From: Prosthecobacter sp.
Lineage (GTDB): Bacteria; Verrucomicrobiota; Verrucomicrobiia; Verrucomicrobiales; Verrucomicrobiaceae
Assembly (NCBI GenBank): GCA_021733925.1
Contig: JAIPJY010000001.1
Location: 124,001 to 188,000 of the forward strand
Reading direction: 5' to 3'
DNA: 64,000 nt
Below, piece after piece: positions 38,578 through 46,334 of this stretch; position 1 is the stretch's first letter; each line of letters opens with the position of its first letter. Position numbers and translations under genes: made by a program. Below the pieces are notes generated by a model. It was not told where the DNA came from. It saw only the letters and a program-made list of their open reading frames with translations, and made no database searches.

Positions 38578-39909
38578 ATGAACACACACCACTACTCACG
38601 TCGTGCCTTCCTGCGCGGAACCGGCGTCTCCATGGCCCTGCCATGGCTGGAGTCCTTCAATGTCTGGGGAGATGAACCGAAGCGTGAAAAACCGGCCAGT
38701 GAAGCACCGGTGCGCTTGTGCGTGACATTTTCCGGCAACGGCTTCCACTCGAAGGAATGGTGGGCCAAGGGGGAGGGGAAGGCGATGGAACTCGGCAAGG
38801 TGCTGCAGCCATTGCATGAGTTCCGGGAGAAGATGTTGTTTGTGCGCGGTCTGTACCACGAAGAAGCCCGGAAGGGGAACATCCATTCGTCGCAGACGGG
38901 GAACATTCTTTCGGGTGCGCCGATTGCCTCGGGTGGCGAGATCCGTTCAGGCACGAGTTTTGATCAGGTGCTCGCACAGACCTATGGCCGCAGCACCAAG
39001 GTGCCAAGCCTTGTGCTCGCTTGTGAAAAATCGAATCCGTCGGTGCACAAAAACTACTCGATGCTCTACAGCTCGCACATTTCATGGAGCTCGCCGACGA
39101 CTCCCACGCCGCTTGAGCTTTATCCGGCGCTGGCCTTTGATCGCTTGTTCAAGGATGAGGCGTCACCGGCTGACAAGAGCGTGCTGGATGCAGTGCTGGC
39201 CGACGCCCAGGAATTGAGGCGCGAGATCAGCCGCAATGACCAGCGCAAGCTCGACGAGTATCTCGATTCCGTGCGCGATGTGGAGAAGCGCATCGAGAAT
39301 GCTGGCAAGCGTGGTGAACTGCAGGGTTGGCGGCCCACGCTCGACAAACCCAACATCAAGCGTCCTGCCGATGGCATTCCGCAGGACATCGGCGAACACA
39401 TGCGGCTCATGGTGGACCTTCTGGTGCTCGGTTTTCAGACTGACACCACGCGCATCACCACGCTGAAGCTGAACAACGACCACAGCGCGCTGCGTTTCCC
39501 AAATCTGCCGAGCGTGCAGCAGGCCGGCCATGGCATCGATTACATGATCCACCATCTGCTTTCGCACAGCGATGCAGAAGATTGGCTGAAGGTGAACCAG
39601 TTTTTCATGGAGCAGCTGGCCTACCTCGCGCGCAAGCTGGACGCCATTCAGGAAGGCCCGCGCACGCTGCTGGACAACACCATGATCATGCACTGCTCCA
39701 GCATGATGGCCGGCGCGAAGCACGACAATGACCAGCTCCCCGTCATCATTCTCGGCGGTGCTGGCGGCCGGCTCCAGGGTGGACGCGCACTCGACTACAA
39801 AGACAAGCCCGAGCGCCAGATGTGCCGCCTCTTCATGTCGATGATGGACAAGATGGGCCAGCATCCGAAGATTTTTGGCGATGCGAAAATGATGCTGGAA
39901 GAGGTTTGA
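38578..39909 (+). CDS. DUF1552 protein, Tat-exported
   Basis: A 443-residue protein with a twin-arginine signal (SRRAFLRGTGVSMALPWLE). The DUF1552 pattern is clear: RLCVTFSGNGFH near the start, HSSQTGNILSGAP, a helical segment LDEYLDSVRDVEKRIENA, and a C-terminal DNTMIMHCSSMMAGAKHDNDQLPVI. DUF1552 is related to DUF1501 and to the phosphatase/sulfatase superfamily and almost always travels with DUF1592 proteins. It is exported folded, which suggests it acquires a cofactor or partner in the cytoplasm. The activity is unknown. Confidence 0.9.
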   Translation: MNTHHYSRRAFLRGTGVSMALPWLESFNVWGDEPKREKPASEAPVRLCVTFSGNGFHSKEWWAKGEGKAMELGKVLQPLHEFREKMLFVRGLYHEEARKGNIHSSQTGNILSGAPIASGGEIRSGTSFDQVLAQTYGRSTKVPSLVLACEKSNPSVHKNYSMLYSSHISWSSPTTPTPLELYPALAFDRLFKDEASPADKSVLDAVLADAQELRREISRNDQRKLDEYLDSVRDVEKRIENAGKRGELQGWRPTLDKPNIKRPADGIPQDIGEHMRLMVDLLVLGFQTDTTRITTLKLNNDHSALRFPNLPSVQQAGHGIDYMIHHLLSHSDAEDWLKVNQFFMEQLAYLARKLDAIQEGPRTLLDNTMIMHCSSMMAGAKHDNDQLPVIILGGAGGRLQGGRALDYKDKPERQMCRLFMSMMDKMGQHPKIFGDAKMMLEEV

Positions 39910-39948
39910 AAAACGCGCGTTTTCGCTTTCCACTCCTGATCCCACCCT

Positions 39949-41760
39949 ATGCCCATCATCACCGCCGACAAACTCCAGGATTCCTATGACGTGGTCATCG
40001 TTGGTTCGGGGGCAGGAGGTGGGCAGACGGCTTACACGCTGACGATGGAGGGCCTGAAGGTTCTCATTCTGGAGGCAGGGCGTTCGTTTGATGTGCAGTC
40101 CGAGGTGGCGATGCTGCAACTGCCGAGCCAGGCACCGTTGCGCGGAGAGAAGACGCCGGACAAGCAGTACGGCTTCCACGACTGCTCGATCAACAGTGGC
40201 TGGGACATTCCCGGCGAACCTTACACGAATGCAAACAAGGAGCCGGAGAACCAGTTTCGTTGGTGGCGGCAGCGCATGATGGGCGGGCGTACCAATCACT
40301 GGGGGCGCATCTCGCTGCGCAACGGGCCGTATGACTTCAAACCACGCACTCGCTTTGATCTCGGTTTCGACTGGCCGATTGGCTATGACGACATCGCGCC
40401 TTACTATGACAAGGTGGAGATGCTGATCGGCGTCTTTGGCACCAACGAAGGATTGGAAAATTCACCGAATTCATCGCCGGGTGTGCTGCAACCAGCGCCC
40501 AAGTTGCGCGTGGGAGAACTCTATGCGCAGAAGCATGGCAAGAAGGTCGGCGCGCATGTGGCCTCGATTCATCGTGCGGTGCTGACGATACCGCAGGATG
40601 CAGACACGTTGCCGGCAAAACTGCATCCGGGCAATGCGAAGGCGCAGAGCATTCTGGCGGACTCCATGCGCACACGGTCACCCTGCTTTTGGGCGACGGA
40701 CTGCCATCGCGGCTGCGCGATCCGCGCAAACTACGATTCGCAAACGGTACATCTGCGGCCCGCACTGGCCACGGGAAACCTCGACATCTTGCCAAACGCG
40801 ATGGCGCGTGAGGTCACGCTCGACAAACAGGGCCGGGCCACGGGCATCACCTTCATCAACAAGGCAGACGGCAGCGAAGGTCATGCCAAAGGCCGCGCCG
40901 TGGTGCTCGCTGCGAGTTCACAGGAGTCGGTGCGCCTGCTGCTGAACTCGAAGTCGAACGCCTTCCCACAGGGGCTCGCGAATTCCAGCGGCAAGGTGGG
41001 CAAATACGTCACGGACTCGGTGTCCAGCAGTCTCAGTGCGTACATTCCAGCCTTTGAGGGAATGCCGATCCACAACGAAGACGGTGCTGGTGGTCCACAT
41101 GCCTATGTGCCGTGGACGATGCACGCGCAGAATGGCAAGGGCGAACTCGGCTTTCCCGGCGGCTATCATCTGGAGTTCACCAGTGGCCGGCAGATGCCAT
41201 CGCTGACGGTGCTGAACGGCATCGAGAGCAAGTTAGGGCACGAAGGCGTGCTGTTTGGCGCAAAGCTCAAACAAGAAGCACGGCGCTACTATGGCAGCAG
41301 TTTGGGCTTTGGCGCACAAGGCACCATGCTGCCCAATGACGGCTCCTTCTGCGAACTCGATCCCGAGTTGAAGGATCAATGGGGCATCCCGGTGCTGCGC
41401 TTCCACTGGAAGTGGACGGACTTCGAGCTCAATCAGGCACGCCATCAGCAGCAGCACATCCGCGAACTGCTTGAAGCCCTGGGCGGCAAGGTGTCAGCGA
41501 AATCCACCACGGATGTGGCCAAACTATTGAGAAAAGGAGGCGAAGTGATCCATGAAGTCGGTGGTGCGATCATGGGCGATGACCGCGAGTCCTCGGTGTC
41601 GAACCAGTGGAGCCAGACCTGGGATGTGAAGAATCTTTTTCTCGCTGATGGCGCACCCTTTGCCAGCACGGCGGACAAAAATCCCACGCTCACGATCATG
41701 GCGCTCGCATGGCGCATGGCCGACCACCTGATGGACGAAATGAAGAAAGGAAACATCTGA
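39949..41760 (+). CDS. GMC oxidoreductase with probable 3Fe-4S site (FAD-dependent sugar/alcohol dehydrogenase)
   Basis: A 603-residue flavoprotein. The FAD dinucleotide fold is at the N-terminus (VVIVGSGAGGGQTAYTL), a second FAD block is NHWGR, and the active-site pair is His535 (VIHEVGG) and Asn578 (KNPTLT). Cysteines 246, 252 and 256 form CX5CX3C, the spacing I recall for the 3Fe-4S cluster of Burkholderia FAD-glucose dehydrogenase. It has no signal peptide; the next gene, overlapping by one base, encodes a Tat-signal small subunit that probably carries it out, as in gluconate and sorbitol dehydrogenases. Expected role: oxidise a sugar or alcohol in the periplasm and pass electrons to a cytochrome. 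Confidence 0.92.
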   Translation: MPIITADKLQDSYDVVIVGSGAGGGQTAYTLTMEGLKVLILEAGRSFDVQSEVAMLQLPSQAPLRGEKTPDKQYGFHDCSINSGWDIPGEPYTNANKEPENQFRWWRQRMMGGRTNHWGRISLRNGPYDFKPRTRFDLGFDWPIGYDDIAPYYDKVEMLIGVFGTNEGLENSPNSSPGVLQPAPKLRVGELYAQKHGKKVGAHVASIHRAVLTIPQDADTLPAKLHPGNAKAQSILADSMRTRSPCFWATDCHRGCAIRANYDSQTVHLRPALATGNLDILPNAMAREVTLDKQGRATGITFINKADGSEGHAKGRAVVLAASSQESVRLLLNSKSNAFPQGLANSSGKVGKYVTDSVSSSLSAYIPAFEGMPIHNEDGAGGPHAYVPWTMHAQNGKGELGFPGGYHLEFTSGRQMPSLTVLNGIESKLGHEGVLFGAKLKQEARRYYGSSLGFGAQGTMLPNDGSFCELDPELKDQWGIPVLRFHWKWTDFELNQARHQQQHIRELLEALGGKVSAKSTTDVAKLLRKGGEVIHEVGGAIMGDDRESSVSNQWSQTWDVKNLFLADGAPFASTADKNPTLTIMALAWRMADHLMDEMKKGNI

Positions 41761-42404
41761 TGAGCACTCCCGACGATCTCCCACGCATGGACCGCCGCAA
41801 GGCGCTGCAATGGATGCTCACCGCCACGGCGACCATGGCCGTGCGTGATCCAAATCTCTTCGCGGCTGACATCAGCCCCATCAAAGCCCAGGGCTACGGG
41901 ACTGATCCCGTCATGGTGAAGGTGTACAAGCCTGGCGATGTCTGGCCGCTCACACTGACGGAGCCCCAGCGCCGCACGACGCGCGCCTTGTGCGATGTCA
42001 TTATGCCTGCGGATGAAACCTCACCCAGCGCCTCGGCTCTCGGGGTGCCTGACTTCATCGACGAATGGATCAGCTCGCCCTATCCTGCGCAGGCAGGAGA
42101 TCGACGTCTCGTGCTCGAAGGCCTGCAATGGATCGATCAGGAATCAAACACCCGCTTTGGCAAAGCCTTCGCCGATCTCGCGCTCGAACCTCAAACCGCC
42201 ATCTGCAGCGATCTCGCTGCCGCCAAACCGCAGCCCGCATACAAAAAGCACGCGTCGTTTTTCAAGCGCTTCCGCGATCTGACCGCAGGCGGCTACTACA
42301 CCACGCCCGAAGGCATGAAGGCCATCGGCTACGTGGGCAACATGCCCTCCGGCACCTTTGAAGGCCCCCCCATCGAAGCGCTGAAGCATGTGGGTCTTGC
42401 ATGA
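41760..42404 (+). CDS. Gluconate 2-dehydrogenase subunit 3-like protein, Tat signal
   Basis: A 214-residue protein with a twin-arginine type N-terminus (MDRRKALQWMLTATATMAV). The body has the small-subunit pattern of GMC dehydrogenase complexes: LTEPQRRTTRALCDVIMPADETSPSA and a C-terminal GGYYTTPEGMKAIGYVGN. Such subunits bind the FAD subunit, stabilise it and direct export. The start overlaps the GMC stop by one base (TGATG), strong evidence of a stoichiometric complex. It is the last gene of the operon beginning with GntR. Confidence 0.9.
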   Translation: MSTPDDLPRMDRRKALQWMLTATATMAVRDPNLFAADISPIKAQGYGTDPVMVKVYKPGDVWPLTLTEPQRRTTRALCDVIMPADETSPSASALGVPDFIDEWISSPYPAQAGDRRLVLEGLQWIDQESNTRFGKAFADLALEPQTAICSDLAAAKPQPAYKKHASFFKRFRDLTAGGYYTTPEGMKAIGYVGNMPSGTFEGPPIEALKHVGLA

Positions 42405-42477
42405 CGGTTTGCGCCCTCCCCACGATCGTGAGATGATGGTGCTGTCAAAAACCAGAAACCGATGCTGTTTTAAACCG

Positions 42478-44343
42478 ATGTTCCTGCTTCCCCGGCTCTT
42501 CTTTTTCCTGCTGATCGTCTGCCACGTGCGTGCCGCTGTTGTACGCGTGGAGGTGTTGGAGCGTGCGGACATGGGAAAGACCGGCTATGAGCAGATCGTC
42601 GGACGACTGCATTTCGAAATTGATCCGGCGCTGCCTGGCAATGCCGTCATCGCCGACGTGGCGCTGGCTCCGGTGAATGCAGCTGGCAAAGTCAGTTTTT
42701 CTTCTGATCTGCGCCTCCTGAAGCCGAAGGACGCGGCGCACAGCAATGGCGCTGTCTGGGTGGAGATTCCAAACCGTGGTGGCAAGGCGGGTTTGAACGA
42801 TTGGATCGTGAAGAATGGCTTCACCGTAATGAATGTCGGCTGGGAGTTCGATGTGCCTGCACAGCCCGGCAAAATGAGCATCCAGGTGCCCTCGGCGCAG
42901 AACAAGGATGGCAGTGCGATTCGTGGCGTGGTGAGCGCGACCTTCACGCCAGACAAACCTGCGGATGAACAAACGATCACCGATTTGACGCCTTACCCGC
43001 CGGTGAACGCGGAAGGCCCTGAGAGCCGGCTGATCGTGCGGTCGCGCATGGCCTATCCCGGGGGCGCCGAGATTCCGCGGAAATTGTGGAGCTTGAAGGG
43101 CAACCGTCTTCATCTGGAGGGCGGGTTTGAGCCGGGCAAAACGTACGAGATCTTTTATCTGGCTGAAGCACCGCCATTGGCAGGACTCGGCTATGCCGCC
43201 ATCCGCGATGCCGTGGCCTGGCTGAAGCATGATGCAGGCTCACTGGCCCCGATCAAGCATGCGTATGCGTTTGGCTCCTCGCAGTGCGGGCGGTTTTTGC
43301 GCGACTTTGTTTATCTGGGTTTCAATACCGACGAGCAGGACCGGCAGACGTTGGAGGGTGTGATGGCCCATGTGGCCGGCGCAGGACGTCTGGTGCTCAA
43401 TCAGCGCTGGTCCACCCCACGCGCTGTGGCGGGCTTCTACACGGCATCGTATCCTTTTGCAGACACGGCCCAGGCTGATCCTGCGAGCGGTCATGCGGAA
43501 GGGATTCTGGACAACTCACGGGTGAAACATCCGCCCAAGAATTTCTACACAAACACGGCCGCTGAGTATTGGGGTGCGGGTCGTGTGGCGGCGCTGACGC
43601 ACACGACTCCAGACGGGACCAAGGACATTTCATTTCCGGAAAATGTGCGTTCCTACTTCTTCGCGGGCACGCAGCATGGCGCATCGAGTTTCCCACCAAC
43701 TGCGCAGGCCAAAGACGCGCCGTTGGCCAACCCCGTCAATGCCAGCGCTGTGCTCACCGCGCTGCGGCTGGCGATGCATCGCTGGGTGGCAGAGGGCATC
43801 GCTCCGCCGCCAAGTGTGTATCCGACACTCGGGGCTGGCACGCTCATTCCGGTCGCAGAGGTGCGTTTTCCCACCATCCCCGGCATGGGAGATCCGAGGC
43901 TGCTGAAAGCAGGTGGCCGCGTGCGCAATCCGCAGTGGGCAGATGGCGCCGGTGAAGGCACAGAACTGCCGCTGCTGGTGCCTCAGGTGGATGCGGACGG
44001 CAATGACATCGCGGGCATCCGCATGCCGGACGTGGCGGTGCCTCTGGGCACGGCGACTGGATGGGTGTTTCGACCGGCGTCGATGGGTTCACCGCATGAG
44101 CCCGTGCTGTTGCGTGGCGCCTGGGTTCCATTCGCCACCACCAAGGAACAACGCGAAGCCACGCATGATCCTCGACCCGCACTGGCGGAACGATATGCAT
44201 CCCGCGAAGCCTATCTGTCCCAAGTGAAAGACGTCCTGCAAAAACTCATCAGTCAGGGGCTCCTCAGCGAGCAGGATCTCGAACCGCAGCTCAAGCAGTC
44301 GGGTGATCGCTGGGACTGGGTGATGCGGCCACCTGCACAATAG
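42478..44343 (+). CDS. Secreted alpha/beta hydrolase domain protein (Abhydrolase_10-like)
   Basis: A 621-residue protein with a signal peptide (MFLLPRLFFFLLIVCHVRA). It resembles the large alpha/beta hydrolase_10 family: an N-terminal beta domain, then a catalytic region with nucleophile motif AFGSSQCGRFLRDFVY and the downstream FFAGTQHGASSFPP. The substrate is unknown; esters of carbohydrates or small aromatics are possible. The ATG at 42478 begins the signal peptide; upstream open frame overlaps the previous gene. It is separated from the GMC operon by 73 bases and may have its own promoter. Confidence 0.83.
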   Translation: MFLLPRLFFFLLIVCHVRAAVVRVEVLERADMGKTGYEQIVGRLHFEIDPALPGNAVIADVALAPVNAAGKVSFSSDLRLLKPKDAAHSNGAVWVEIPNRGGKAGLNDWIVKNGFTVMNVGWEFDVPAQPGKMSIQVPSAQNKDGSAIRGVVSATFTPDKPADEQTITDLTPYPPVNAEGPESRLIVRSRMAYPGGAEIPRKLWSLKGNRLHLEGGFEPGKTYEIFYLAEAPPLAGLGYAAIRDAVAWLKHDAGSLAPIKHAYAFGSSQCGRFLRDFVYLGFNTDEQDRQTLEGVMAHVAGAGRLVLNQRWSTPRAVAGFYTASYPFADTAQADPASGHAEGILDNSRVKHPPKNFYTNTAAEYWGAGRVAALTHTTPDGTKDISFPENVRSYFFAGTQHGASSFPPTAQAKDAPLANPVNASAVLTALRLAMHRWVAEGIAPPPSVYPTLGAGTLIPVAEVRFPTIPGMGDPRLLKAGGRVRNPQWADGAGEGTELPLLVPQVDADGNDIAGIRMPDVAVPLGTATGWVFRPASMGSPHEPVLLRGAWVPFATTKEQREATHDPRPALAERYASREAYLSQVKDVLQKLISQGLLSEQDLEPQLKQSGDRWDWVMRPPAQ

Positions 44344-44368
44344 CTACTTGTTTTTTCCATCCATCCTT

Positions 44369-45031
44369 ATGACCATTCATCGCCTTCTTCTCACCCTCAT
44401 CTTCGTCTGCGCCACGGTTCACGCATCTGCGCAGACCAAGGTTCTCTTCCTCGGCAACAGCATCACCAAGCACGGCCCGAAGAAAGACATCGACTGGTCG
44501 GGCAACTGGGGCATGGCGGCGAGTGCGGAGGCAAACGACTACGTGAACCTCGTCACCAAGGCGCTGACGGAAAAAGCAGGCTCCGCACCCGAGGTGATGG
44601 TGAAGAACATTGCCGACTTTGAGCGCGCTTACTCAGGCTACGACATCGCAGCCAAAATGAAGGATTCCATCGAGTTTAAAGCAGACATCATCATCCTCGC
44701 CATCGGCGAGAACGTGCCGGGTCTGAAGACAGCCGAGGACAAGACCAAGCTGCAGGCCAGTGTGACCACCTTGCTGCGTGCCATGAAAGGCGACAAGAAG
44801 CCCACCATCCTCGTGCGCAGTTGCTTTTGGGCGAACGCCGCCAAGGACGAAGCCCTCCAGCAAGCCTGCACCGCCGTGGATGGTATTTACGTCAACATCA
44901 GCAGCCTGAGCAAAGATGAAGCAAACTACGCACGCTCGGAGCGTCCCTACAAGCATGCAGGCGTGGCGAATCATCCTGGCGACAAAGGCATGGCGGCCAT
45001 CGCTGCGGCCTTGGTTAAGGCGCTGCCTTGA
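44369..45031 (+). CDS. Secreted SGNH hydrolase with GNS instead of GDS
   Basis: A 220-residue protein with a signal peptide (MTIHRLLLTLIFVCATVHASA). The SGNH block I reads LFLGNSITKHG, so the nucleophile Ser31 is preceded by Asn rather than the usual Asp. Block III may be AIGENVP, and the His block is VANHPGDKGM. The first block plus WGMAASAEANDYVN is seen in a known SGNH subgroup of environmental bacteria. The ATG at 44369 was chosen over an upstream TTG. It lies 25 bases after the alpha/beta hydrolase and is convergent with the next gene. Confidence 0.85.
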   Translation: MTIHRLLLTLIFVCATVHASAQTKVLFLGNSITKHGPKKDIDWSGNWGMAASAEANDYVNLVTKALTEKAGSAPEVMVKNIADFERAYSGYDIAAKMKDSIEFKADIIILAIGENVPGLKTAEDKTKLQASVTTLLRAMKGDKKPTILVRSCFWANAAKDEALQQACTAVDGIYVNISSLSKDEANYARSERPYKHAGVANHPGDKGMAAIAAALVKALP

Positions 45032-45035
45032 GTTT

Positions 45036-46229
45036 TTAACGCATTGATTTGAAATACTTCGCCGCCGCTGCGCGGAACTCCGCATCGGCTGGAGGTTTAC
45101 CGGTGCGTGAGATGCTTTCAGCGACAAACCGCCGTGCCCACTCATAATATCGACGGTGTGTTTCATACACCGGCTGTTTGATGCCCTTGTCATCGATCAT
45201 CCAGAAGCCACGCTGGCTGCCGTCGGGCTCGAGTTCATTGTTGTAGAGCTCCCAGTAGAGGATGAAGGGGCAACCCCATTCCAGAGCAGCCTGAATGGTG
45301 ATGAGTGAAAGGCGGTTTTGCTCCTGCGGTGGGTGGTGCGGCTTGCCGTTGTGAAACACGGAGTAGCCGTATTCACCGATGAAGACGCGTCTGCCCGGAA
45401 TACCGGGTTTCGGCAGGAGCTTGGACTCGATGTAGCTGAGTACGGCTTTGATTTCCTCCGGCTTGGGCACGTTCGTGACGTCATAGGCCGAGTAGGAGAC
45501 GAAATCCACCGGCACGTGGGGCAGCACCAGGTTCACTAATGAAGGACGGCCTTCGCGCAGGGAGATCGTAGGGTGGTTGAGTTCGGTGTAGTGCCAGACA
45601 TGGACATCCTGATGCGGCGTGTCGCGTTTGGCGTCGTCCACGGCGCGCTGCCGGGTGGTCAGCCAGTCGATCATGCCCTGCACACGTTCGGGCGTCATAT
45701 GGGCATCAGCAGTTTTACTGATGCCGCCGCGCATCAGGTTGTCGCCTTCCCAGTGCCCCAGATAGAAAGTCTTGCCGGTGCCGCTGTAGGTCTTCAGCAG
45801 ATGCACCACGAGGGCGTACATTTCCTGATACTCCTGCTCCGCATGGGCTTTGGAGAAACCCTGCTTCCACGAGGTGCCTGCAAACGTCTCCGCCCACATC
45901 TGGTAATGGGCGAAGGGCATGTCCAGCACCTTGCGGTGGGCGGGCTCGTCGCGGGCCAGTTCCACCAGAGAATGGATGCCCGGGTACTGCTTCGGTTTGG
46001 GCCTCAGGTCGAACTTCATGCAGCTCGCTCCCATGGCATGGATGACCTCGGCAGATTCCACCAGAGCATCCTGGCTGGTGAACTGGTATTTGCCGCCGAT
46101 GGCTTGGGTGCCGAGGATGTAGTTGAAGCGATCCACCGTGGATGGCTCGGCAGCGGGCATTGACACGGCTATTCCTGCCACAAGAAACAGCAAGGGGTAC
46201 GCCAGAGACTTGCAGGGGTAGGAGCGCAT
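45036..46229 (-). CDS. Secreted glycoside hydrolase-like TIM-barrel protein
   Basis: A 397-residue protein with a signal peptide (to about residue 28, ..GIAVSMPAAEP). The pattern looks like a clan GH-A glycosidase: WHYTELNHP midway could supply the acid/base Glu, and RVFIGEYGYSVF the nucleophile Glu, with PFILYWELYNNE closing the barrel. I cannot assign it to a numbered GH family. It is divergent from the PSCyt copy 3 gene; a perfect palindrome lies 6 bases before its ATG. Confidence 0.7.
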   Translation of the reverse strand: MRSYPCKSLAYPLLFLVAGIAVSMPAAEPSTVDRFNYILGTQAIGGKYQFTSQDALVESAEVIHAMGASCMKFDLRPKPKQYPGIHSLVELARDEPAHRKVLDMPFAHYQMWAETFAGTSWKQGFSKAHAEQEYQEMYALVVHLLKTYSGTGKTFYLGHWEGDNLMRGGISKTADAHMTPERVQGMIDWLTTRQRAVDDAKRDTPHQDVHVWHYTELNHPTISLREGRPSLVNLVLPHVPVDFVSYSAYDVTNVPKPEEIKAVLSYIESKLLPKPGIPGRRVFIGEYGYSVFHNGKPHHPPQEQNRLSLITIQAALEWGCPFILYWELYNNELEPDGSQRGFWMIDDKGIKQPVYETHRRYYEWARRFVAESISRTGKPPADAEFRAAAAKYFKSMR

Positions 46230-46235
46230 GCGACC

Positions 46236-46261
46236 CCTGAGAAAAGCACGCTTTTCTCAGG
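46236..46261. promoter_or_regulatory. Perfect palindrome between the divergent glycosidase and PSCyt genes
   Basis: CCTGAGAAAAG (46236-46246) is matched exactly by CTTTTCTCAGG (46251-46261) around a 4-base centre CACG. It begins 7 bases upstream of the reverse-strand ATG at 46229 and ends 73 bases before the forward ATG at 46335. It could be an operator serving both genes or a hairpin in the leader of the glycosidase mRNA. No T-run follows, so it is not a standard terminator. Confidence 0.6.
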
Positions 46262-46334
46262 CGAGCACCAAATAGGCGGGTTTTTGCCAATTTTTGTGTC
46301 CAAAAGCGTACTCCTTGGGCCTTTTATTATCGAC

